A stretch of DNA of 64,000 nucleotides from Paractinoplanes ovalisporus. GTDB taxonomy: Bacteria > Actinomycetota > Actinomycetes > Mycobacteriales > Micromonosporaceae. Positions within the stretch are counted from its first letter, which is position 1, and every line of letters begins with the position of its first letter. Positions 33,480-40,201 of the stretch are shown here, piece after piece. The stretch spans positions 62,001-126,000 of the forward strand of contig NZ_JAENHP010000010.1 in NCBI RefSeq assembly GCF_016834655.1, in the 5' to 3' direction. The notes under the pieces are model-generated. The model was not told where the DNA came from, searched no databases, and saw only the letters and a list, made by a program, of their open reading frames with translations. A program made the position numbers and the translations under genes.

Positions 33480-34514
33480 TCAGCGCTGCTCGAAGGCGTA
33501 GCTCGGCTGGGGCAGCAGGACGCCCTTCTCGGGCACGACGGTGCCGTCCGAGATCTCTTTCGTGATCTTCTCGGCCAGCGCCTTCTGCTCGTCGGTGCCC
33601 TTGCCGGGGCAGAACTGGAAGGACAGCGCCCCCGACTTGAGGCCGAAGCTGATCGCGCCCGCCTTCAGCGTGCCCGCGGCGGCCTCGGTGACCGAGGCCT
33701 TGAGCACGTCCGACCAGTTCACGACCCCGGAGCCGATGATGTTGGGGTTCTCGTCGCAGTGCAGCGCGAAGACGTTGTAGACGCCCGTGCCGGCCTTGGC
33801 GTCGGCCGCCTGATAGATGCCTTCGGAACCGGAGTCCAGGTCGGACAGGATCTGGTCGGCGCCGTTGGCTATCATCGCCTCGGCCGCCTGCTTGGCCTTG
33901 CCGACGTCGTTGTAGTCGTTGGTGTAGGCCTGGGCCACGGAGGTCGCCGGGTTCTCGATCTTGGCGCCCTGGGCCATGCCGTAGTACCAGGCCGTCGACG
34001 ACGGCACCTCGGGTCCGGCGATCATGCCGATCTTCTTGCTCTTGGACGCGTTGGAGGCGACCGCGCCGGCCACCATGGCGTTGAGCCCGACGGCCACCGT
34101 CACCGAGCTGACGTTGGGGGCCAGGGCTTCGAGATCCGAGGCGATCAGCACGAAGTGCGTGTCGGGGTACTTGGGCGCGACGACGGCGACGGCCTTGTTG
34201 AGCACGGCGCCGTCGGCCACCACCACGTCGTTGTTGGCGGCCAGCGACTGCAGGCCCTCGATCTGCTCCTGCGACTCGGCCGCGTTGTCGACGATCGAGG
34301 TGAGCTTGAGCTTCGGGTCGGCGTCGACCGCGGCCTGCACGCCGGCCAGCGCGTACTGGGTGAAGCCGCCGTCGTTGCGGGGCGCCGGAGCCAGGAAGCC
34401 GATGGTGGTGCTGTCGTCGGCCGCTCCGGCCGCCTCGTCACTGCCGCCGCCGCAGCCGGCGAGCAGGACTGGTATGGCTGTCGCGAAGGAGATGAGGGCA
34501 AGTCGGGTACGCAT
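33480..34514 (-). CDS. BMP-family (PnrA-like) substrate-binding lipoprotein
   Basis: A 344-residue lipoprotein. The signal sequence LALISFATAIPVLLAGC has the lipobox LAGC. The mature fold shows type I periplasmic-binding features: TTIGFLAPAPRNDGGFTQYA, ANNDVVVADGAVLN, FVLIASDLEALAPNVSS and KSKKIGMIAGPEVPSS. BMP/PnrA proteins bind nucleosides, purines, autoinducer-like or other ring compounds. It is the first gene of the long catabolic operon; the promoter upstream has one copy of the 13-bp GntR motif 34 nt before the start and two more further up. Confidence 0.9.
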   Translation of the reverse strand: MRTRLALISFATAIPVLLAGCGGGSDEAAGAADDSTTIGFLAPAPRNDGGFTQYALAGVQAAVDADPKLKLTSIVDNAAESQEQIEGLQSLAANNDVVVADGAVLNKAVAVVAPKYPDTHFVLIASDLEALAPNVSSVTVAVGLNAMVAGAVASNASKSKKIGMIAGPEVPSSTAWYYGMAQGAKIENPATSVAQAYTNDYNDVGKAKQAAEAMIANGADQILSDLDSGSEGIYQAADAKAGTGVYNVFALHCDENPNIIGSGVVNWSDVLKASVTEAAAGTLKAGAISFGLKSGALSFQFCPGKGTDEQKALAEKITKEISDGTVVPEKGVLLPQPSYAFEQR

Positions 34515-34548
34515 GGGGGTGACCTCTCGTTCGGTCTCACCGAAACAA

Positions 34549-34561
34549 ACTGGTATGGCAG
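34549..34561. promoter_or_regulatory. Putative GntR operator, copy 1 (ACTGGTATGGCAG)
   Basis: The 13-mer ACTGGTATGGCAG lies 34 nt upstream of the BMP-lipoprotein ATG. The same 13-mer occurs in the opposite orientation at 34614-34626 and 34695-34707. The half-sites TGGTA and TGGCA form a short repeat, the kind of element FadR/GntR-family dimers use. Three exact copies in 160 bp upstream of a catabolic operon next to a GntR gene make it the best operator candidate in the window. Confidence 0.7.
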
Positions 34562-34613
34562 ATTTAAAGCCACTAGCTGTTCATCTTTGCGGTGCGAGGA
34601 ACAGTTTGCGTAT

Positions 34614-34626
34614 CTGCCATACCAGT
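34614..34626. promoter_or_regulatory. Putative GntR operator, copy 2 (CTGCCATACCAGT)
   Basis: Exact reverse complement of copy 1, with context TATCTGCCATACCAGTCG. The centre-to-centre distance to copy 1 is 65 bp. Located between the GntR gene and the transporter operon. Confidence 0.7.
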
Positions 34627-34694
34627 CGTCAAGGGGTCGGGAGCCGGTAACCCAGACTTCACGTGAGGGTGGGCCTACGAAACGTGGCCGAAAA

Positions 34695-34707
34695 CTGCCA
34701 TACCAGT
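34695..34707. promoter_or_regulatory. Putative GntR operator, copy 3 (CTGCCATACCAGT), at the end of the gntR gene
   Basis: Third exact copy, 81 bp from copy 2. It abuts the stop codon of the GntR-type gene (34707-34709), so it marks the upstream end of the intergenic region. Three spaced sites could support DNA looping. Confidence 0.65.
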
Positions 34708-35417
34708 TACAGGTCGAACTTGGTGGCGACCTCGTCCTGCAGCTCGGAGCGGCCGCTGCGTACGTGCACCCGCATGGCCTCCTCGGCGGCGTCCGCGTCG
34801 TGGGCGCGCAGAGCTTTGACGAGGGCCAGGTGTTCCTCGTACGACCGGTGCATCCGGCCCTCGCGGCGCGTGACGATGGACGACAGGAACCCGCGGTTGA
34901 GCTGCTGGACGAGCAGGTTGTAGTGGTCGAGCAACCGCCCGTTGCCGGCCCCGACGGCGATCAGCTCGTGCAGCCGGGCGTCGATGGTGCTGTAACCGTC
35001 GAGGTCGGCCGACTCGACCGCGCGGCCCATGTCGGCCATGACCTCGTCGATCTCGGACAGCAGCTCGTTGTTGGCGCGTCCGGCGCAGAGCCGCGCGGCC
35101 ATGCCCTCGACCGCCTCCCGCACCTCGAACAGATCGAGGATCTCGTGGCGCCGCAGGCTCTTCACGAACGTGCCGCGGCGGTGCTCGATGGTGAGGAAGC
35201 CCGCCGACTCGAGTTCCTTGAGCGCCTCGCGCACCGGCATGCGGCTCACCCCGAACCGGGTGGCCAGCCGGGCCTCGGACAGCTTCTCGCCCGGCTTGAT
35301 CACCCCGGCCGCGATGTCACGCCGCAGCTGCTGCGCGATCGCGTGCTTCTTGGAGGCCTCGAGCTCACCCTCGACGAGACCGCCGGGAACTGAGGGTCCC
35401 CGTTCGGCTTTCGGCAC
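34707..35417 (-). CDS. GntR/FadR-family transcriptional regulator
   Basis: A 236-residue regulator. The winged helix spans about residues 25-90: AIAQQLRRDIAAGVIKPGEK, LSEARLATRFGVSRMPVREA, EHRRGTFVKSL. The C-terminal FCD-type helical domain has DARLHELIAVGAGNGRLLDH and ends HVRSGRSELQDEV; its Asp/His residues usually hold a metal and a small organic acid. GTG at 35417 is chosen for the AAAGGGG ribosome site upstream; an ATG at 35453 is possible. It is 193 nt upstream of the BMP importer operon on the same strand, with three copies of CTGCCATACCAGT between, and should sense the operon's substrate or a metabolite. Confidence 0.9.
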   Translation of the reverse strand: MPKAERGPSVPGGLVEGELEASKKHAIAQQLRRDIAAGVIKPGEKLSEARLATRFGVSRMPVREALKELESAGFLTIEHRRGTFVKSLRRHEILDLFEVREAVEGMAARLCAGRANNELLSEIDEVMADMGRAVESADLDGYSTIDARLHELIAVGAGNGRLLDHYNLLVQQLNRGFLSSIVTRREGRMHRSYEEHLALVKALRAHDADAAEEAMRVHVRSGRSELQDEVATKFDL

Positions 35418-35607
35418 CGTCGCCCCTTTCGCGTGACTCGGTGCCGTCACCATAACGTCAGGCGCCTCGCCGGGTGCAGCGAAGGGCCGGGAGGTCTGGC
35501 GGCTTTCCGGTGTGCGATGGCGGAGGACTGGTGGCCGGTGCGATCTCGACAGTCCTAACGTCGGCCGCGCCCGCCTTTCCGCAACCAGGAACGCCCGGAG
35601 GAACACC

Positions 35608-36318
35608 ATGAGCCGACTCGCCGACCGGCTGGCCGATCTTGCCGCCACCGCGATGTTTCGTGCTACCACCGTGACCGAGGTCAGCCGGCTGTCGCCTGCC
35701 TTCACCCGGGTGCGGCTGACCGACGAGGCGTTCCGGAAGCAGGTGTGGACGCCGGGGGCGAAACTTCAGATCCGCCCGCGGCGGGGCTCCTTCTCCTTCC
35801 GCACCTACACTCCGGTGAGCTGGGACGAGGCGCAGGGCGCGGTGGAGCTGATCGCGTACCTGCACGGCGACGGTCCCGCCTCGCAGTGGTTCAAGCGGGT
35901 CGCCGTCGGTGACACGTGCGAGGTGTTCGGCCCGCGCGCCTCGATCGACCTGCCGGGCGTCACCGGTCCCGTGGTCTTCGCCGGCGACGAGTCGAGCGTG
36001 GCCCTCGCCTGCGCGCTGCGGACTTTGACGGACGACGTCTCGTACGTCTTCGAGTCCGACGATCCGGCCGGCCTCGACGAGATCCTGGCCGGCCTGAACC
36101 TCGCCGAGCGGGCGACGTCGGTGGCGAGGACCGCGGACCGGGCCGCCCTGCTGGGACATCTCCGCGAGGCCGCGTCCGGCGGGCCCTACACGCTCGTGGT
36201 CACCGGGGACGCGGCGACGGTTCACGCGGTCCGGCGTGACAGCCGCACCTGGGCCAGCGGACCCAGGCAGATCAAGGGCAAGGCCTACTGGGCCGAGGGC
36301 CGCGCCGGGCTCGACTGA
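35608..36318 (+). CDS. Siderophore-interacting FAD-binding reductase-like protein
   Basis: A 236-residue SIP-family flavoprotein. The N-terminal beta barrel has SPAFTRVRLTDEAF and SFSFRTYTPVSWDEAQG (FAD motif RxYT), followed by DGPASQWFKRVAVGD. The C-terminal NAD-like part has FAGDESSVALACAL and GDAATVHAVRR. The last segment GKAYWAEGRAGLD is the common SIP end. A CGGAGGA ribosome site precedes ATG 35608. It is related to ViuB/YqjH ferric-siderophore reductases, but no siderophore genes are near. Confidence 0.85.
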   Translation: MSRLADRLADLAATAMFRATTVTEVSRLSPAFTRVRLTDEAFRKQVWTPGAKLQIRPRRGSFSFRTYTPVSWDEAQGAVELIAYLHGDGPASQWFKRVAVGDTCEVFGPRASIDLPGVTGPVVFAGDESSVALACALRTLTDDVSYVFESDDPAGLDEILAGLNLAERATSVARTADRAALLGHLREAASGGPYTLVVTGDAATVHAVRRDSRTWASGPRQIKGKAYWAEGRAGLD

Positions 36319-36410
36319 GGTTGGCGGTTTTCCGGCATCATTCGGTCAGTTGCCGGTGGTTCCCCGATTCTTGGCCGCCCACAGTTGGGCGCATGGTCAA
36401 GGAGGCAGTG

Positions 36411-37586
36411 ATGAGCGAGGAACGGGGCCGGGTGCTGGTGTCCGGCGCGAGTGTGGCCGGGCTGACGGTTGCCTGGTGGCTCGACCGCTACGGGTTCGAG
36501 GTGACGGTGGTCGAGCGGGCGCCCGGTCTGCGCCCGGGTGGGCAGGCGCTCGACGTCCGGGGGCCGGCGCTCGAAGTGGCGCGGCGGATGGGTGTGCTGG
36601 AGCAGTTCCGGAAGCGGACCACCGAGCTGCGCGGGATGTCGATGGTCGACAACTCGGGGGCCGAGATCTATCGCACGACGGAACGGACGCTGACCGGCGG
36701 GCGCCTCGACTCCGAGGACCTGGAGGTGTTGCGGGACGATCTGGTCGACGTCCTGCACGGGGCCTGCGGGCCGGGGGTCCGGTTCGTTTTCGACGATCGG
36801 ATCGCCGCTCTGGAGCAGGACGGGTCCGGTGTCGATGTGCGGTTCGAGAAGGCGGCGCCGGAGCGGTACGACGTGGTGATCGGCGCCGACGGCGCGCATT
36901 CGGGGACCCGCAAGCTGGTGTTCGGGCCGGAGAAGCCGTTCCTGCGGTACATGGGTGGCTACGTGGCCGTCATGACCATCCCCAACTTCCTCGGCCTGGA
37001 CCGCTGGCAGACGTTCCTGATGGCCGGCGACGCGGCGGGGGCCGGGCTGATCGGCCTCGACGGTGGCAGTGAGGCGCGGGCCTATCTCGGGTTCGAGAGC
37101 GAGGAGCCGGTCGAGTACGACTACCGCGACGAGACTGCGCAGAAGCGGCTGATCGCCGAGCGGGCCGGCGGACTGGGCTGGGTCGTGCCGCGGATCCTGC
37201 AGCACATGCGTGACGACGCGACGGGGTTCCATTTTGACGCCCGCATTCAGGTGATCATGGAGCATTGGACGAAGGGGCGGGTGGCGCTGGTCGGGGACGC
37301 CGGCTACGCGGTCTCGCTGACCACCGGGCAAGGTGCGTCGATGGCGATGGCCGGCGCGTACGTGCTGGCCGGTGAGATCGCGGCGGCGGCCGACCCGGCC
37401 ACGGGCATCGCCCGCTACGAGGACGAGATCCGCGACTACGTGCTGCGGAACCAGGCGGCGGCGCGGCAGCTCAACGACCAGAATCACAGCGACGAGGAGC
37501 CGGCCGGGCCGGGCGACTTCGCCGATTTCGGCGCCCTGGTCGAAGCCCTGACGCTGAAGGACTACCGCACGGCGGCCGACAGCTGA
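36411..37586 (+). CDS. FAD-dependent monooxygenase (TetX/aromatic hydroxylase-like)
   Basis: A 391-residue class A flavin monooxygenase. The start has VLVSGASVAGLTVAWWLDRYG (GxSxxG variant) and VTVVERAPGLRPGGQALDVRG; DVVIGADGAHSGTRKLVF is the DG motif, and RVALVGDAGYAVSLTTGQGASMAMAG is the GD motif (GDAGY in place of GDAAH). The GDAGY form is found in tetracycline-hydroxylase-like actinobacterial proteins. AAGGAGG lies 8 nt before ATG 36411. It follows the SIP gene by 92 nt; no aromatic substrate can be named. Confidence 0.87.
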   Translation: MSEERGRVLVSGASVAGLTVAWWLDRYGFEVTVVERAPGLRPGGQALDVRGPALEVARRMGVLEQFRKRTTELRGMSMVDNSGAEIYRTTERTLTGGRLDSEDLEVLRDDLVDVLHGACGPGVRFVFDDRIAALEQDGSGVDVRFEKAAPERYDVVIGADGAHSGTRKLVFGPEKPFLRYMGGYVAVMTIPNFLGLDRWQTFLMAGDAAGAGLIGLDGGSEARAYLGFESEEPVEYDYRDETAQKRLIAERAGGLGWVVPRILQHMRDDATGFHFDARIQVIMEHWTKGRVALVGDAGYAVSLTTGQGASMAMAGAYVLAGEIAAAADPATGIARYEDEIRDYVLRNQAAARQLNDQNHSDEEPAGPGDFADFGALVEALTLKDYRTAADS

Positions 37587-37588
37587 CC

Positions 37589-37783
37589 CTATGCCGGGCG
37601 GATCGGCTTGACCTCGATGCGTGTCTGGAGGTCGCACACCTTCGCGATCTGCTCACCTTCCGGGAAGATTCTCGGCGGGCCGGCTACGGTGGCGTCGCTC
37701 GCATACTCGGCCAAGTCGTCCGCGAAGCTCAGCAGAGCCTGGCGGATCGGAGCGTCGGACAAGGTAGCTGTCCGGACGATCAC
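37589..37783 (-). CDS. Small hypothetical protein
   Basis: A 64-residue frame starting GTG: VIVRTATLSDAPIRQALLSF, DDLAEYASDATVAGPPRIFP, EGEQIAKVCDLQTRIEVKPI. Composition is protein-like (balanced charges, helix then strands) and better than the other frames in this stretch. No ribosome site is obvious and no family recognised. It converges on the monooxygenase with a 2-nt gap. Confidence 0.4.
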   Translation of the reverse strand: MIVRTATLSDAPIRQALLSFADDLAEYASDATVAGPPRIFPEGEQIAKVCDLQTRIEVKPIRPA

Positions 37784-37801
37784 ACGCGCTCCTGGTGGGC
37801 C

Positions 37802-37987
37802 ACGGCCGGGTTCATCGGGCTGATGCTGGTGGTCGCGGCCGTCACCTCGGCCCGCCGGATCACGACGCTGCGGCTGGGCCGGTGGGCGATCGTGCCGATC
37901 GCGGCAGGGGCGTTGCCGGTCGGTGTGCTGATCGTCGCGGCCGGCACGCTGCCGCTGACCGAGGCGGCGGTGCTGCCCATCGGCTGA
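37802..37987 (+). pseudogene. C-terminal remnant of a membrane protein
   Basis: An open frame that ends at a TGA (37985-37987) encodes two hydrophobic helices: AGFIGLMLVVAAVTS, then ITTLRLGRWAIVPIAAGALP and VGVLIVAAGTLPLTEAAVLP. The positive RRITTLRLGR loop between them fits the positive-inside rule. No N-terminal part or start with a ribosome site is found, and the sequence upstream is antisense to the small frame at 37589-37783. It looks like the tail of a larger protein, but could be chance in high-GC DNA. Confidence 0.35.
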
Positions 37988-38001
37988 CCTGCCGGTCGGT
38001 T

Positions 38002-38640
38002 CTAGCGGGGGTCGGTGTTCCGGGTGCGGCGCCGGCTGCGGAGAAGTTCGATGCCGATCGGGACGACCGAGACGGCGACGATGCCGATGAGGATGAACTC
38101 GATGTTGTTCTTCACGAACGTGACCTGACCGAGGAAGTAGCCGAGGATGGTGACGCCGCAGCCCCAGAGCGTCCCGCCGAGCATGTTGTAGGTCAGGAAG
38201 GTTCGGTAGTGCATGTGGCCGGCGCCGGCCACGATCGGGGTGAACGTGCGGACGATCGGCACGAAGCGCGCGAGGACGATGGAGCGGGCGCCGTACCTGG
38301 CGAAGAAGCCGCGGGCCCGGGTCAGGTTCTCCTGTTTGAACAGCCGCGAGTCGGGGCGGCGGAACAGGGCGGGTCCGAGCCGGCGGCCGAAGACGTAGCC
38401 GAACTGGTCGCCGGCGATGGCGGCCACCGAGACCAGCAGGCACATCAGCCACAACGGCTGATGCAGGTAGGTGCCGTCGGCGACGAGCAGGCCCGCGGTG
38501 AACAGCAGCGAGTCGCCGGGCAGGAAGAACCCGATCAGAAGGCCGGACTCGGCGAACACGATGGCCAGGATGCCGATCACGCCGAAGGTGGAAATCAGCC
38601 ACTCGGGATCGAGAAACGACGGTCCCAGAGCCGATGTCAT
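38002..38640 (-). CDS. DedA-family membrane protein
   Basis: A 212-residue protein with the SNARE_assoc/DedA fold: FAESGLLIGFFLPGDSLLFT (GxxxPG motif), DQFGYVFGRRLGPALF, FFARYGARSIVLARFVPIVR (the RFxPxxR signature) and TFTPIVAGAGHMHYRTF. Four to five membrane segments. Such proteins act as lipid scramblases/undecaprenyl-phosphate carriers (known for the family). GAGAGGG lies upstream of the ATG at 38640. An 8+1+8 inverted repeat at 38704-38720 sits in its promoter. Confidence 0.92.
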   Translation of the reverse strand: MTSALGPSFLDPEWLISTFGVIGILAIVFAESGLLIGFFLPGDSLLFTAGLLVADGTYLHQPLWLMCLLVSVAAIAGDQFGYVFGRRLGPALFRRPDSRLFKQENLTRARGFFARYGARSIVLARFVPIVRTFTPIVAGAGHMHYRTFLTYNMLGGTLWGCGVTILGYFLGQVTFVKNNIEFILIGIVAVSVVPIGIELLRSRRRTRNTDPR

Positions 38641-38703
38641 CACAGATTCCCTCTCCGGCCGCAAGTGGTGCCGGCTTCTCGTGCCCCAGCCGGAGTCTCG
38701 CAA

Positions 38704-38720
38704 ACCTACATGATGTAGGT
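38704..38720. promoter_or_regulatory. ACCTACAT-G-ATGTAGGT dyad upstream of dedA; BlaI-type operator candidate
   Basis: A perfect 8+1+8 inverted repeat, 63 nt upstream of the dedA ATG. The core TACA...TGTA is what BlaI/MecI/CopY winged-helix repressors recognise, and a BlaI-type gene is encoded 1 kb away at 39736. No second copy was seen in the divergent blaI/M56 promoter (39662-39735), so the link is tentative. Confidence 0.5.
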
Positions 38721-38761
38721 ATTTGCCCGGTGGTGCGGACGAGCGGGACGAGCCGGCCGCC

Positions 38762-39661
38762 TCACGTCGCGGCTTGCAGCAGTTCGAGCAGGTCGCGAGC
38801 GGCCTCGAAGGTCCAGACGACGGAGAAGCCGGCCAGCCCGGCCGGCAGGATCAGGAAGAACCAGGCCAGCCGCCGGCGCCGGGGTCGCAGCAGCTCACGG
38901 ACCCGCTTGGGGACCACGCCGGGCTGTTCGGCCAGGTGGAGGCCGGCGCCCCGCCCACTGCCGGCCAGGGCCGCGGCCCCGACGGCCAGGGCAACCGACC
39001 GGCGGTCGCCCACCGACGCCGCCGCCTGTTCGTCGGCGGCGCGTTCGAGCAGATAGTCGACCCGGGTCGCGAGCACCCGCAGCAGCGGATGCACCGCGCA
39101 TGCGAGCTCGGCCATCCGCGCCAGTCGATGATGGCCGCCCCGCAGATGTTCACGTTCGTGGGCGAGCAACGCCGCGTACTGCCGGTCGTCGAGCAGGTCG
39201 AGCATGCCCGTGGTGACCACGATGCGCCCGGGCGGCCCCTCCACGCTGAACGCCTCGGGCGCCGGATCGGGAACGATCAGGATCTCGCGATCGCTGGGCA
39301 GGTCGGCGAAGCCACCCACCAGCGCGAGGGCCGCACGATGGCGGCGACGCGTACGGAAGAACGCCGTCGCGGCCGCCAGCAGCAACACCAGGGAAAGCCA
39401 GGAGACCCACGGAACGGAGCTGGTGTCCTGCGCGACGACGCTGCTCGACCAGCCGAAGAGGCGACCGAGGACGGGGATCTCGGCCACCGCCTTGACCGCG
39501 AACAGGAAGAGATTGGCGACGCCGGCCGCGGCCGCACCGGCGGCGGACCAGGCCAGCACGGCGGCGGCCCGGCGCGGCGGCATGTGATCGGCCGCGACCA
39601 TGGCCACCACGACCGTCAACGCCGGAACGATCAGCACGGACCATGCGAAATGATCGAACAT
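38762..39661 (-). CDS. M56-family membrane metallopeptidase (BlaR1/MecR1-like, no sensor domain)
   Basis: A 299-residue membrane protein. Two or three helices at the N-terminus (FAWSVLIVPALTVVVAMVAA; AAVLAWSAAGAAAAGVANLF; WLSLVLLLAAATAFF). The zinc motif HEREH is in ALLAHEREHLRGGHHRL, with a later Glu in LLERAADEQAAA. A C-terminal helix (LAWFFLILPAGLAGFSVVW) closes it. There is no penicillin-binding sensor domain, as in most actinobacterial M56 proteins. It is divergent from a BlaI-type repressor, so proteolysis of that repressor in response to membrane or wall stress is the usual model. Confidence 0.9.
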   Translation of the reverse strand: MFDHFAWSVLIVPALTVVVAMVAADHMPPRRAAAVLAWSAAGAAAAGVANLFLFAVKAVAEIPVLGRLFGWSSSVVAQDTSSVPWVSWLSLVLLLAAATAFFRTRRRHRAALALVGGFADLPSDREILIVPDPAPEAFSVEGPPGRIVVTTGMLDLLDDRQYAALLAHEREHLRGGHHRLARMAELACAVHPLLRVLATRVDYLLERAADEQAAASVGDRRSVALAVGAAALAGSGRGAGLHLAEQPGVVPKRVRELLRPRRRRLAWFFLILPAGLAGFSVVWTFEAARDLLELLQAAT

Positions 39662-39735
39662 GCGCCCCACCCGCCCCGGCCGCCAACCTCGTGCACCTGG
39701 GTCAGAGGTTATCCTGAGCCCGGAGGGCAGCGACT

Positions 39736-40116
39736 GTGACAACGAAGGACGGGCGCCGAGCGCCGGGCACACTGGAGGCCGATGTCATGGCGGTCCTCTG
39801 GGCGGCCGGTCGTCCCATGTCCGCTTCCGAGGTGCAGCAGCAGGTCGGCGGTGACCTGGCCTACAACACGGTGCAGACCATCCTGATCCGCCTGCACGAG
39901 AAGAAGACCCTGCAACGGGAACGGGCCGGACGCGGTCACGTCTATTGGCCGGTCGAGGACGAGTCGACCGCGGCCGCTTCCCAGATGCGGGCCGCCCTGG
40001 CCAATCGCCCCGACCGGCACGCCGTGCTGCAACGGTTCGCCGCGTCGCTCGACGAGTCCGACGCCGAGGTCCTGCGCCAGTTGCTGGCCGAGACCGACCA
40101 CCAACGCGGCACATGA
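39736..40116 (+). CDS. BlaI/MecI/CopY-family transcriptional repressor
   Basis: A 126-residue winged-helix repressor: GTLEADVMAVLWAAGRPMSA, LAYNTVQTILIRLHEKKTLQ, RERAGRGHVYWPV and a C-terminal dimerisation/cleavage helix (LQRFAASLDESDAEVLRQLL). Start GTG at 39736, with CGGAGG upstream. Divergent from the M56 peptidase (74-nt gap). The classical pair: M56 cleaves BlaI, which then releases its operators. The best operator-like dyad found nearby is upstream of dedA. Confidence 0.93.
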   Translation: MTTKDGRRAPGTLEADVMAVLWAAGRPMSASEVQQQVGGDLAYNTVQTILIRLHEKKTLQRERAGRGHVYWPVEDESTAAASQMRAALANRPDRHAVLQRFAASLDESDAEVLRQLLAETDHQRGT

Positions 40117-40201
40117 GGCCGGCCGTCCACTGATTTGCTGCTCAGCACACCGCCGCGGCCGGATGCGCTCAGGTCGGCCGCCGGGCCGCCGATGTGTCAG
40201 T

